Origin: Anaerozeibacter quisquiliarum
GTDB lineage: Bacteria > Bacillota > Clostridia > Christensenellales > Aristaeellaceae
Length of the DNA stretch: 64,000 bases
Direction: 5' to 3' (one strand)
NCBI GenBank assembly: GCA_051162045.1
Contig: JBISDI010000020.1
Position 1 is the first letter of the stretch. Each line of letters begins with the position of its first letter. Below are positions 23,572 to 32,014 of this stretch, one piece after another. A program made the position numbers and the translations under genes. A model generated the notes under the pieces. That model did not search any database. It was not told the origin of the DNA and saw only the letters and a program-made list of their open reading frames with translations.

Positions 23572-23796
23572 TCAGCGGCTCCGGATGATGGTCAACTGGT
23601 ACTCGCGGCCGTTCGGCAGGCTGATGACCAGCCCTTTGTCGCGGGTCATCACGCCATCCTCGGAAAAGGTCTGAACCCGTAGGTTCACCCAGCACAGGTC
23701 TTCCGCTGTGCGGTAGTCGCCATCCTGGGCGATCAGTTCCCGCAGGCCGTCCTGCAACACCTCTTCGAAGTCCTGTTCGTTCTCGCGCTCGTACAT
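23572..23796 (-). CDS. Small acidic protein of unknown function in the amidoligase cluster
   Basis: It has 74 residues and AAGGGGG before the ATG. 'ENEQDFEEVLQDGLRELIAQ' forms an acidic N-terminal helix, followed by beta-type sequence ending 'GREYQLTIIRSR'. Nothing is recognised. It is co-directional with the amidoligase upstream and the 61-residue gene downstream. A hairpin with the loop sequence CTGACACA between this gene and the 61-residue gene may shape the transcript. Confidence 0.55.
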   Translation of the reverse strand: MYERENEQDFEEVLQDGLRELIAQDGDYRTAEDLCWVNLRVQTFSEDGVMTRDKGLVISLPNGREYQLTIIRSR

Positions 23797-23931
23797 CTGT
23801 GTGGTCCCCCTTTTTGATTTGGGAGCTCTACTAGCTTCCCGCGACGCGTTTCGCGTTTCGGCCCGGAGCCACCGGGCCTCATCAGGCGGGTGTGCTTGAT
23901 TTCAAACCAGCCGGCCTGGAAGCGGGCTGTG

Positions 23932-24798
23932 TCAGCTCGCCTGGCGCCATGCGGCATTGCCCGGCAGGTGCTTGAGCAGGTGTTCGCGGGCGGTCGCGAA
24001 CTCGTCGCCGATGAACCCCAGCCGCAGCATCCAGCACCGGAAGGTGTACTTGGGGTTGTCGGTCTCCGGGCGGCGTGGCGAGGCCGAGCTCGATTCCAAA
24101 GCCTGGTGGGAAATCGCCATGCTCAGTTGGATGAAGGATTTGATTTCGCCCGCGTGGAGTGTGCTGTTGAAGGCCCGGAACTCGACGGTGCCCTTTTGGA
24201 ACACCGAGTGGAGGTTCAAAAGGTGGTACCGGCTGTGGTCGTAGTGCTCGTGGGCATGGCGCTCCCAGTTCCGATCGTCGTACCACACCCGGGCGAGCTC
24301 GGGAAGGGTTTTGGGCTTGAGCCGGTTCAGCCTCGCGAGGAAGCCCGCGTCAACCGGCTGGCACCAGCGTGTGCGGCGTTCCGGCGCGATTTGCAGCGCC
24401 TGGGTCAGCAGGTCCTCCTTGGCGTTGACGATGTTCACCAGATTTCGAAGCGTTTTCGGGGTGTGGCTGCCCAGCCCGATGTGCACGTGGATCCCGCAGC
24501 TCTCGTGTGCTTTGGCGCCGGCCCGGCGCAGCTTGCGCACCAGTTCCTGGACCGTCTCGATGTCTGTCCACCGGCAGATCGGGCTGACCAGCTCGGTGCG
24601 CTCCTCATACGGGCCGGCGATGCTGGCGTCCGAGACCAGCTTCCAAGGCCGGCCTTCCGGGTCGTACACCGCCCAGGTGTCGTAGCTCCCGCCCACGTGG
24701 GTGGGTCGGATGTCAAAGTGCGCGGCGATGACCTCCGCGGCCTTCGCCCGGGTGATGCCATTCATCTCAATCTCGATACCAAAGGTCTGGTCCTTCAT
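23932..24798 (-). CDS. Amidoligase-family protein (glutamine-synthetase-like fold)
   Basis: This 288-residue protein opens 'MKDQTFGIEIEMNGI', the GxE(I/V)E motif for metal binding in this family. It continues with 'CGIHVHIGLGSH', 'YHLLNLHSVFQKGTVEFRAF', and 'NSTLHAGEIKSFIQ', all hallmarks of the amidoligase branch. These enzymes are predicted to form amide bonds with ATP. The last 40 residues are the LRLGF module also found in the protein at 20781. Together with the AIG2-like protein it forms a predicted amide-bond making and breaking pair that is often carried on mobile elements of Firmicutes. Confidence 0.85.
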   Translation of the reverse strand: MKDQTFGIEIEMNGITRAKAAEVIAAHFDIRPTHVGGSYDTWAVYDPEGRPWKLVSDASIAGPYEERTELVSPICRWTDIETVQELVRKLRRAGAKAHESCGIHVHIGLGSHTPKTLRNLVNIVNAKEDLLTQALQIAPERRTRWCQPVDAGFLARLNRLKPKTLPELARVWYDDRNWERHAHEHYDHSRYHLLNLHSVFQKGTVEFRAFNSTLHAGEIKSFIQLSMAISHQALESSSASPRRPETDNPKYTFRCWMLRLGFIGDEFATAREHLLKHLPGNAAWRQAS

Positions 24799-24826
24799 AG
24801 CGGCGTCCTCCTTTGTGTGCTCGGGC

Positions 24827-25198
24827 TCAGCGCTTGACCTGGCGGGCGGCGGCCGCGGCTTTGCGGGCCTTGTCGGCGGCGACGTAGGCCCGGCCGTGTG
24901 CCTGCATGGCGGCTTCCAAAAGGTCGGCGTCCTCGTCGTCCGACCCCATGTCGGCCGGGATCTCGTCTGCCAGGAGCTCGGCGGTGTCGGCCGCGACCGC
25001 GGCGTGGAGCGCAGCCTGTTCGGCGGCGGCCCGGTACAGCCGGGCGGCGTTGGTGGCGGCGACCAAGGCGGCTTCGGCCTCGGCGGCTTCGCGGGCGGCC
25101 CGGTCGGCCCGGTCGGCGGCGGCCTCGGCTTGAGCGGCGGCCCGGAGCGCGTCCCGGGTGGCGGTGTGGAAGGCAGCCCTTTCAGCGCAGGTGGTCAT
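24827..25198 (-). CDS. Alanine-rich coiled-coil protein of unknown function
   Basis: Starting at the ATG at 25198 (after GAAAGGGG) gives 123 residues; the open frame upstream is low-complexity and probably not translated. About a third of residues are Ala, with Glu, Asp and Arg, in heptad-like pattern such as 'AAQAEAAADRADRAAREAAE'. This predicts one long helical coiled coil. Its base composition is more GC-rich than its neighbours. It is the first gene of the minus-strand cargo block. The extreme composition leaves the function open and lowers confidence that it is translated. Confidence 0.5.
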   Translation of the reverse strand: MTTCAERAAFHTATRDALRAAAQAEAAADRADRAAREAAEAEAALVAATNAARLYRAAAEQAALHAAVAADTAELLADEIPADMGSDDEDADLLEAAMQAHGRAYVAADKARKAAAAARQVKR

Positions 25199-25773
25199 GG
25201 GGTACCCCTTTCGGCCCGGCGGCTTGACCCGCCCGCGGCGGCGGCCCGGTTTGCGGCCGCGACACATTCATCGCTCGGCCCGGCCGGAAACGCAAGATAA
25301 CAAACGCCGTCGTTTTTGCGTCGTTTGCGATACGTCGCCCGGCCCACGCGCTATAGAGGAAGCGCGCGCCACCGCCCGCCCAAACCCCGCCCGGCCGCCC
25401 GCCCACACCCACCGCCGGCTTTCGCACGCCGCTTCGGAGAAGTCCGACGGGCGTGGTGGACTTTCGGGGTTTGCTTTGCAGAAGTCCCACCGACCCCGTG
25501 GACTTTCGGGGTTTGCTTCGGAGAAGTCCCACCGGCCCCGTGGACTTTGGCGCTCCGCTTTGGAGAAGTCCCACCCGCCCGGTGGACTTTCGCGCTCCGC
25601 TTCGGTGAAGTGTGCCGGGGAGGGGGGATCGGATCTCTACGAACCTCTCGCCGGAGACCGCGGCCCCCTCTAGTGCGAGTTTTCGCGAAATTCAGGACCC
25701 GGGGTATTCGGCCCCAAAACGAAAAAAGCAGCCGCTCGTGATGGGCGTCTGTTGCGAGTGAAGGAGGCTTTCT
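25199..25773 (+). other. Non-coding region before the packaging genes
   Basis: About 575 bases without a convincing gene. It begins with GC-rich low-complexity sequence, contains the four 42-bp repeats (25439-25606), and ends with a good ribosome binding site for the methyltransferase. Several frames are open on both strands only because the repeat length is a multiple of three and GC content is high. Confidence 0.6.
25439..25606. repeat. Four tandem 42-bp repeats, each containing a hairpin
   Basis: Units start at 25439, 25481, 25523 and 25565 without spacers; a fifth begins GAAGTG at 25607 and stops. Each unit has GAAGTCC and GGACTTT as an inverted repeat around a CAC-N-GTG centre, then a variable end (CGGGGTTTGCTT or CGCGCTCCGCTT). 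Position before TerS/TerL suggests a packaging or protein-binding site. Confidence 0.8.
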
Positions 25774-27021
25774 TTGAATACGAGCATGAACCTGCAGCGG
25801 ATCCCGGTGGAGAAGCTGAAGCCCGCGAAATACAACCCGCGCAAAGACCTGAAGCCCGGCGACCCGGCCTATGAGAAGATCAAGCGGAGCCTCTGCGAGT
25901 TTGGCTATGTCGATCCCGTCATCTGGAACGAGGTGACCGGGAACATCGTAGGCGGTCACCAACGATACAAGGTGCTGACGGCGGAAGGCGCGACGGAGAT
26001 CGACTGCGTGGTGGTGCACATCGAAAATCCACCGGACGAAAAGGCCCTCAACATCGCGCTCAATAAGGCCGTGGGTGAATGGGAACCTGTGGCGCTGGCT
26101 GACCTCCTCTCCGACCTGCAGCAGAACGGTTACGACCTGGGCGCGACGGGATTTGACGCCGCCGAGATCGACGAACTGTTCTCCAAGGTCCATGACAAGG
26201 ATGTCAAGGACGACGAGTGTGGTATCGACCCGGATGCCATCCAGCCGTTTGTGCAGCTGGGTGATGTATGGACGCTGGGCAGGCACCGAATGGTCTGCGG
26301 CGACGCTACGAATGCGGACCATGTCGCGCTGCTCATGGACGGCGTCAAAGCGAACCTCGTCGTGACCGACCCCCCGTACAATGTTGCATACGAAAGCGCA
26401 GATGGCAAGTCAATTTTGAACGACAGCATGGCGGATGGTGCTTTTCTCGAGTTTCTGCTGGCCGCGTTCCGCAACATGGCGGCACATATGGCGGAGGGTG
26501 CGTCGGCTTACGTCTTCCACGCGGATACGGAGGGGCTGAATTTCCGGCGCGCGTTCAAGGAAGCGGGCTTTCACATCAGCGGCGTCTGCATCTGGGTGAA
26601 GCAGTCGCTGGTGCTGGGGCGCTCCCCGTATCAGTGGCAACACGAGCCGGTTCTTTTCGGGTGGCTCCCCAACGGCAAGCACAAGTGGTTCGCCGATCGT
26701 AAGCAGACCACCATCTGGAACTTCGAAAAACCCAAGCGCAGTGCAGACCATCCGACCATGAAGCCGATACCGCTTCTGGCCTATCCGATCAAGAACAGTT
26801 CGGCCCCCAATGGCGTGGTGCTTGACCTCTTTGGGGGGAGCGGTTCAACGCTCATCGCCTGTGAACAGACCGACAGGATCTGCCGGATGATGGAGATAGA
26901 TCCGAAGTATGCGTCCGTCATTGTCCGGCGATATGCCGATGCCTTAGAAAGCACGGCGGGCATCCGCGTGCTGCGTGACGGTGTGGAGCTGTCATTCGAG
27001 GAAGCGACGGCGCAGGAGTGA
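25774..27021 (+). CDS. ParB-nuclease-like/DNA methyltransferase fusion
   Basis: The TTG at 25774 is six bases after GGAGG; an ATG at 25786 is farther. The 415-residue product begins with a ParB N-terminal domain: 'VEKLKPAKYNPRKD', 'GNIVGGHQRYKVL', then a methyltransferase with motif IV 'VTDPPYNVAYE' near residue 199 and motif I 'LDLFGGSGSTLIACEQ' near 350. The DPPY motif predicts N6-adenine or N4-cytosine methylation. Such orphan ParB-methylases are common upstream of terminase genes in Firmicute phages and may protect phage DNA. No restriction partner is encoded beside it. Confidence 0.9.
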   Translation: MNTSMNLQRIPVEKLKPAKYNPRKDLKPGDPAYEKIKRSLCEFGYVDPVIWNEVTGNIVGGHQRYKVLTAEGATEIDCVVVHIENPPDEKALNIALNKAVGEWEPVALADLLSDLQQNGYDLGATGFDAAEIDELFSKVHDKDVKDDECGIDPDAIQPFVQLGDVWTLGRHRMVCGDATNADHVALLMDGVKANLVVTDPPYNVAYESADGKSILNDSMADGAFLEFLLAAFRNMAAHMAEGASAYVFHADTEGLNFRRAFKEAGFHISGVCIWVKQSLVLGRSPYQWQHEPVLFGWLPNGKHKWFADRKQTTIWNFEKPKRSADHPTMKPIPLLAYPIKNSSAPNGVVLDLFGGSGSTLIACEQTDRICRMMEIDPKYASVIVRRYADALESTAGIRVLRDGVELSFEEATAQE

Positions 27022-27057
27022 TCATCGGCCCGATAACCAGGAAGGGAGGTGTGCCAG

Positions 27058-27552
27058 ATGGCGACGCGGGGCAGAAAGCCCAAACCCACCGCGATCAAGT
27101 TGCTTGAAGGCAATCCGGGCAAGCGTCCGCTCAACGAGCATGAACCGATCATGCCCAAGGGGAACATCAAATGCCCGGCCTGGATTCTGCCGGTAGCCAA
27201 GAAAGAATGGAAGCGTCTGGCCCCGGCCCTTGAAGCAATGGGTGTACTGACCATGGCCGACCTGACAGCCTTTGAGGGCTACTGTCAGGCGTATGCGCGA
27301 TGGAAGGAGGCCGAAGCGTTCATCACGCAGCACGGCTCCATCTTCAAGACGCCCAGCGGGTATGTCCAGCAGGTCCCGCAGGTGTCCATTGCCCAGCAGA
27401 ATCTGAAGATCATGCAGTCGTTCTGCTCGGAGTTCGGCCTGACGCCCGCAACACGCGCCCGCATCATCGCGGCAGGCGGTGGATCAGATGATACGTTCTC
27501 CACAGACCCCATGGAGACGCTGCTGAAGGGCGGGTGGATGGGTGGCGTTTGA
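27058..27552 (+). CDS. terS: Terminase small subunit (P27 family)
   Basis: The ATG at 27058 follows GGGAGG and gives 164 residues. The N-terminus 'MATRGRKPKPTAIKLLEGNP' with 'GKRPLNEHEP' and the later 'AWILPVAKKEWKRLAPALEA' are diagnostic of the P27-type small terminase. It recognises the phage DNA for packaging. It overlaps the large subunit start by 11 bases. The 42-bp repeats 1.4 kb upstream are one candidate recognition site. Confidence 0.9.
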   Translation: MATRGRKPKPTAIKLLEGNPGKRPLNEHEPIMPKGNIKCPAWILPVAKKEWKRLAPALEAMGVLTMADLTAFEGYCQAYARWKEAEAFITQHGSIFKTPSGYVQQVPQVSIAQQNLKIMQSFCSEFGLTPATRARIIAAGGGSDDTFSTDPMETLLKGGWMGGV

Positions 27553-29095
27553 TGAGAACAAGGCCAAGCGGGCCAGCTCTTTTATTGAGTGCCTCAAGCA
27601 CACCAAGGGCGAGTTCCACGGGAAGCCGTTTAAGCTGCTGCCGTGGCAGGACAAGATCATCCGCGAGGTTTTTGGCACCGTCCGGGACGATGATCCGACC
27701 ATGCGGCAGTACACCACAGCATATATCGAGATCCCGAAGAAACAAGGTAAGTCTGAACTTGGCGCGGCGATTGCCCTGAACATGCTGGTCAATGACGATG
27801 AATGGAAGGCGGAAGTGTACAGCTGCGCGTCCGACCGCCAGCAGGCGGGCATCGTATTTGACGTGGCGGTTGATATGGTCAAGCAGTCCCCAGCGCTCCT
27901 GAAGCGCATTAAGATCATACCCTCCGTAAAGCGAATGGTGTACCAGCCCACCGGCAGCATCTATCAGGTGCTGTCTTCGGAAGTCGCCACCAAGCACGGT
28001 CTGAACGTTTCGGCTTGCATCTTTGATGAGCTGCACACCCAGCCTACCCGCGCGCTTTACGACGTGATGACCCAGGGCTCCGGCGACGCTCGGAAACAAC
28101 CGTTGTGGTTTTTCCTCACGACAGCAGGTACAGACCGCAACAGCATCTGCTGGGAGGTACACCAAAAGGCGCTCGACCTTCTGGAAGGACGTAAAGCCGA
28201 CCCGCGTTTCTATCCGGTTATCTTCGGACTGCCGGATGATGCGGACTGGCAGGATGAGCAGAACTGGTACAAAGCCAATCCGTCACTGGACCACACGATC
28301 TCCATCGATAAGGTGCGCGACGCCTACCGAAAAGCCATGGAGACCCCTGCGGATGAGAACATGTTTCGGCAGCTGCGCCTGAACCAATGGGTCAAGCAGT
28401 CCATCCGCTGGATGCCTATGGAGCGTTGGGACGAGTGCGGCGGTGTAGTGAATGCTGTGGCACTGGAAGGCCGGCTTTGCTATGCGGGGCTTGACCTTGC
28501 GTCCACAAGCGACCTGACGACGCTGGTGCTTGTGTTCCCGCCTGAGGATGAGGAGGAGCCATACACCGTGCTTCCTTTCTTCTGGCTGCCGGAAGAGACG
28601 CTTTCCCTGCGCGTCCGGCGCGACCACGTGATGTACGACGTCTGGAAGGCGCAGCAGCACCTCATGACCACCGAGGGCAACGTTGTACACTACGGGTTCA
28701 TCGAGAAGTTCATCTGTGATCTGGGCGAGCGCTACAACATTCGCGAGATTGCCTACGACCGCTGGAACGCCACGATGATGGTGCAGGCACTGGAGAACGA
28801 CGGGTTCACCATGGTTCCCTTCGGGCAGGGTTTCAAGGATATGAGTCCCCCGACCAAGGAACTGATGCGCATCGTGTTGGAACGGAAGCTGAATCACGGT
28901 GGGCACCCGGTACTCCGGTGGAACATGGACAACGCTTTCGTGCGCACCGACCCGGCGGGAAACCTGAAGATTGACAAGGAGAAGTCCACGGAAAAGGTGG
29001 ACGGCGCGGTGGCGCTGGTGATGGCGCTGGATCGGGCGATGAAGAACCAGAACGGCGGCTCCGTTTATGATGAACGCGGACTGCTCTTCATCTGA
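27542..29095 (+). CDS. terL: Terminase large subunit (HK97 type)
   Basis: It uses a GTG start at 27542 and has 517 residues. The ATPase has Walker A 'PKKQGKSE' near residue 64 and Walker B 'SACIFDELH' near 160, with a coupling 'LTTAGTD' motif after it. The nuclease domain shows an acidic 'AGLDLASTSDLTTL' near 317 and a C-terminal 'KVDGAVALVMALD'. It pumps DNA into the prohead and cuts the concatemer. All catalytic motifs are present, so packaging is probably functional. Confidence 0.95.
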   Translation: MAFDENKAKRASSFIECLKHTKGEFHGKPFKLLPWQDKIIREVFGTVRDDDPTMRQYTTAYIEIPKKQGKSELGAAIALNMLVNDDEWKAEVYSCASDRQQAGIVFDVAVDMVKQSPALLKRIKIIPSVKRMVYQPTGSIYQVLSSEVATKHGLNVSACIFDELHTQPTRALYDVMTQGSGDARKQPLWFFLTTAGTDRNSICWEVHQKALDLLEGRKADPRFYPVIFGLPDDADWQDEQNWYKANPSLDHTISIDKVRDAYRKAMETPADENMFRQLRLNQWVKQSIRWMPMERWDECGGVVNAVALEGRLCYAGLDLASTSDLTTLVLVFPPEDEEEPYTVLPFFWLPEETLSLRVRRDHVMYDVWKAQQHLMTTEGNVVHYGFIEKFICDLGERYNIREIAYDRWNATMMVQALENDGFTMVPFGQGFKDMSPPTKELMRIVLERKLNHGGHPVLRWNMDNAFVRTDPAGNLKIDKEKSTEKVDGAVALVMALDRAMKNQNGGSVYDERGLLFI

Positions 29096-29124
29096 TCTCT
29101 TCATCTATATAGGGGGGAATTTGC

Positions 29125-29451
29125 ATGCCGCGAACGCCAAAACGTCCCTGCCGCCATCCCGGCTGCCCCAATCTAGGCGACGAGCCCTATTGCGCGCAGC
29201 ACCAAAAGTCGTACGCGCGCGAAACGGCGACGCAGCGCGGCTACGACGGGCGCTGGCGGAAAGCGCGAACGCTCTTTCTGAAGAAGCACCCGCTCTGTAC
29301 CGAGTGCCTGCGGGCGGATCGGCTGACACCCGCCACCATAATCGACCACATCGTCCCTCACCGCGGTGACTACCGATTGTTCTGGGATCAGTCGAATTGG
29401 CAACCGCTGTGCAAGCCCTGCCATGACCGGAAGACCGGCGAGGGCCTGTAG
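29125..29451 (+). CDS. HNH endonuclease
   Basis: The 108-residue protein starts after AGGGGGGAA. It has two cysteine pairs ('CRHPGCPN' and 'CTECLRADRL') and the HNH core 'IDHIVPHRGDYRLFW', then 'NWQPLCKPCHDRKTGEG'. HNH proteins in this slot work with the HK97 terminase in DNA packaging. It is encoded 30 bases after the large subunit gene. Confidence 0.92.
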   Translation: MPRTPKRPCRHPGCPNLGDEPYCAQHQKSYARETATQRGYDGRWRKARTLFLKKHPLCTECLRADRLTPATIIDHIVPHRGDYRLFWDQSNWQPLCKPCHDRKTGEGL

Positions 29452-29488
29452 CCAGTCGGCGCACGCCCAAATATTGGGACGATCTATC

Positions 29489-29517
29489 TTTACCTTTCAA
29501 GATAGGTCTGATACAAT
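29489..29517 (+). promoter_or_regulatory. Promoter of the GIY-YIG-like inserted gene
   Basis: TTTACC, 17 bases, TACAAT, 35 bases before the ATG at 29552. Confidence 0.65.
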
Positions 29518-29551
29518 ATCAACAGTACCAATAGAACGGGGGTGATGTCTG

Positions 29552-30007
29552 ATGAGCCTGATAGCTGAGTTTGATGAAATAGTCCTCAACACTTTTAAGC
29601 TGTTGGGTAAGCCCATCGATACAAGGAAGTACATAATTGTCGATAGGCCTACACCTCACAATCCGGAGAAACTTCCGCCTGGTATGATGGGCATTTGTAC
29701 GTTCTGGCACGATGGCAATGCGTTAGTCGTTGGAAGAGCCGGCTCCAAGAGCAATTCCCGGTTTTATAGCCAACACTACAACCCAAAGTCCTCGCAAAGC
29801 AATTTGGCAGCATCACTTCTATCGGATATATCAATGAGTCACCTCAGAATTTCAGAAGCGAGTGTCTGCGGATGGATAAAAGAGAATTGCAGGAGAATCG
29901 ACATATTACTAGACGCTAACTTCGGCACCATAGTATTAGAGCGGATAAAAGCATCCCTCGTTGAAAAATACAATCCCAAGTATGAGAGAAGAACGGCACA
30001 ACACTAA
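29552..30007 (+). CDS. GIY-YIG-superfamily-like protein in an autonomous cassette
   Basis: This 151-residue protein has 'GMMGICTFWHDGNALVVGRA', in the place of the GIY and YIG strands, followed by an Arg-rich 'SNSRFYSQHYNP' and 'SNLAASLLSD'; the end 'VLERIKASLVEKYNPKYER' supplies the conserved Glu. These features match small GIY-YIG-type nucleases although the Y residues are replaced. Base composition is AT-richer than that of the flanking HNH and portal genes. It has a private promoter and terminator, so it is a moron gene inserted between packaging and portal genes. The target is unknown. Confidence 0.6.
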   Translation: MSLIAEFDEIVLNTFKLLGKPIDTRKYIIVDRPTPHNPEKLPPGMMGICTFWHDGNALVVGRAGSKSNSRFYSQHYNPKSSQSNLAASLLSDISMSHLRISEASVCGWIKENCRRIDILLDANFGTIVLERIKASLVEKYNPKYERRTAQH

Positions 30008-30031
30008 ATCCCTTTCCTTCGAACCCCTCCA

Positions 30032-30058
30032 ACGCCCATCCACCGATGGGCGTTTTCT
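30032..30058 (+). terminator. Terminator of the GIY-YIG-like cassette
   Basis: ACGCCCATC-CACC-GATGGGCGT followed by TTTCTT; it isolates the inserted gene from the portal gene. Confidence 0.85.
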
Positions 30059-30082
30059 TGTGATCTTTTTTGGAGGCGTGAT

Positions 30083-31291
30083 ATGAACAATCCACTAGCC
30101 CGGCTATTCCGCTCGCGGGATAAACCGGAGAATATCGTCAGCGCTGCACCAGCCTTCTACTTTGGTTCCAGCGGCTCGGGCAAATCCGTCACGGCCCGGT
30201 CGGCCATACAGGTTTCCGCGGTGTACGCCTGTGTGCGGGTAATCGCTGAAACCGTCGCCAGTTTGCCGCTCCATGTCTATGAGAGCACAGAATCCGGTAG
30301 CGTGAAGGCGGTGGAGCATCCGCTGTATCGAGTGCTGCATGATGAGCCCAATGCGGAGATGACGTCCTTCGTCCTCCGGGAAGTGATGCTCTCGCACCTG
30401 CTGCTCTGGGGGAACGCCTACTGCCAGATCATCCGAACGGGCAGAAACCAGGTTGCCCAGTTGTACCCACTGCTGCCCGATCGCATGGAGGTGGACCGCG
30501 ACAGTCGCGGTGCGCTCGTCTACACCTACACCACGACGGACGGCAAGGCTGTAAAGCTGGCGCCGGAAGAAGTGCTGCATGTGCCCGGCCTCGGCTTTGA
30601 CGGTATCATGGGCTACAGCCCCATTGCGCTAGAGCGGAATGCGATCGGTCTGGGGATTGCTGCAGAGGAATACGGCAGCAAGTTCTTTGCCAACGGGGCG
30701 ACGCCCTCCGGTGTGCTGACCCACCCGAACACAGTGAAGAGCCCTAAGGCGCTCCGGGAAAGCTGGAATGCCGCGCACGGTGGGTCCGTAAACTCCGGGA
30801 AAGTCGCTATTTTAGAAGAAGGCATGAAGTTCGAGCGGATCTCCATGCCGAATAACGAAGCGCAGTTCCTCGAAACGCGTAAGTTTCAGGTGTCGGAGAT
30901 TTGCCGCATCTTCCGGGTGCCACCGCATTTGGTGGGCGATCTGGAGCACGCTACTTTTAGCAACATCGAGCACCAATCCATCTCGTTTGGTGTTCATACC
31001 ATCCGTCCATGGCTTGTCCGCATTGAGCAATCCATGAACCGGGCGCTCTTTTCCAAGACGGAAAAGGAGCGCTTTTTCGTGCGGTTCAATATAGACGGTT
31101 TGCTGCGGGGCGCGTACAAGGAGCGCATGGAGGGCTATGCCATCGCCCGGCAGAACGGCTGGATGAGCGCCAACGACATCCGCGAACTGGAGAATCTGAA
31201 CCCTATTTCCGAGAATGAAGGTGGCTACGCCTATCTCTGCAACGGCAATATGGTCCCCATCACCGAAGCGAGAAAGGAGATTTCCGATTGA
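30083..31291 (+). CDS. Portal protein (HK97 family)
   Basis: It has 402 residues and GGAGG before the ATG. 'SVTARSAIQVSAVYACVRVI' and 'ETVASLPLHVYE' near the start, 'LLLWGNAYCQI' in the middle and 'FLETRKFQVSEICRIFRVPP' with 'HLVGDLEHATFSNIEHQ' toward the end are classical HK97 portal motifs. Twelve copies form the DNA channel at one capsid vertex. The protease gene follows with a four-base overlap. Confidence 0.95.
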   Translation: MNNPLARLFRSRDKPENIVSAAPAFYFGSSGSGKSVTARSAIQVSAVYACVRVIAETVASLPLHVYESTESGSVKAVEHPLYRVLHDEPNAEMTSFVLREVMLSHLLLWGNAYCQIIRTGRNQVAQLYPLLPDRMEVDRDSRGALVYTYTTTDGKAVKLAPEEVLHVPGLGFDGIMGYSPIALERNAIGLGIAAEEYGSKFFANGATPSGVLTHPNTVKSPKALRESWNAAHGGSVNSGKVAILEEGMKFERISMPNNEAQFLETRKFQVSEICRIFRVPPHLVGDLEHATFSNIEHQSISFGVHTIRPWLVRIEQSMNRALFSKTEKERFFVRFNIDGLLRGAYKERMEGYAIARQNGWMSANDIRELENLNPISENEGGYAYLCNGNMVPITEARKEISD

Positions 31292-32004
31292 AGAAGTTCT
31301 GGAATTGGTCTGCCCCGGACCGGCAAGCAACGAACGACGACGGCGAGAGAACGCTTTACTTGGACGGCGTCATCGCGGAAGAAAGCTGGTTTGACGATGA
31401 TGTCACGCCTGCCGCGTTCAAGGCAGAACTGCTGTCGGGCACTGGGCCGATCACCGTTCGAATCAACTCGCCGGGCGGCGACTGTATCGCGGCATCTCAG
31501 ATCTACACCATGCTCATGGATTATCCGTCCGACGTCACGGTGAAGATTGACGGCATTGCCGCATCCGCTGCCTCCGTCATCGCCATGGCAGGAACCAAGG
31601 TCTGCATGTCACCCACGAGCATCCTGATGATCCATAATCCTCTTACGGTCGCCATGGGCGACAGCGAGGAAATGCGAAAAGCCATCCAGCTTCTGGACGA
31701 AGTGAAAGAATCCATCATCAACGCCTATGAGATCAAAACTGGGCTTTCCCGCGCGCGGCTCAGCCATCTCATGGACGGCGAAACGTGGATGAACCCGAAG
31801 ATGGCGCTGGAGTTCGGGTTCTGCGACGAGATCATGTATCTGCAGGAAAGCGACGCGCCCGAGAAGCTTGAGGACAGCTTCACCTACTCCCGCCGGGCGG
31901 TTACGAACAGCCTGCTGGACAAGTTGAAAACCCGGATCCCTAAACCCGACAACCGAGTGAAAGCGGCAGACCTGGAGCACAGGCTGGCGCTACTCAATCA
32001 TTAG
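31288..32004 (+). CDS. ClpP-type prohead (capsid maturation) protease
   Basis: The TTG start at 31288 follows AAAGGAG and overlaps the portal stop. The 238 residues fold like ClpP: 'PITVRINSPGGDCIAASQIY' forms the oxyanion region, the catalytic serine lies in 'IAASAASVIAMAG', and the histidine in 'ILMIHNPLT'. It cleaves the scaffold or delta domain of the capsid protein during prohead maturation. Position between portal and capsid genes is canonical. Confidence 0.93.
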   Translation: MKKFWNWSAPDRQATNDDGERTLYLDGVIAEESWFDDDVTPAAFKAELLSGTGPITVRINSPGGDCIAASQIYTMLMDYPSDVTVKIDGIAASAASVIAMAGTKVCMSPTSILMIHNPLTVAMGDSEEMRKAIQLLDEVKESIINAYEIKTGLSRARLSHLMDGETWMNPKMALEFGFCDEIMYLQESDAPEKLEDSFTYSRRAVTNSLLDKLKTRIPKPDNRVKAADLEHRLALLNH

Positions 32005-32014
32005 GAGGTAGAAC

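Noticed and set aside
23890..24837. A 315-residue plus-strand frame opposite the amidoligase gene
   Set aside because: The minus-strand frame carries the amidoligase motifs and a ribosome binding site; the plus-strand frame is its mirror.
25439..25606. Direct repeats considered as a CRISPR array
   Set aside because: The 42-bp units abut without unique spacers and no cas genes are near.
25158..25673. Open frames of 171 and 141 residues over the 42-bp repeats on both strands
   Set aside because: They stay open because the repeat length is a multiple of three and GC is high. There is no ribosome binding site, and the products are low-complexity on either strand.
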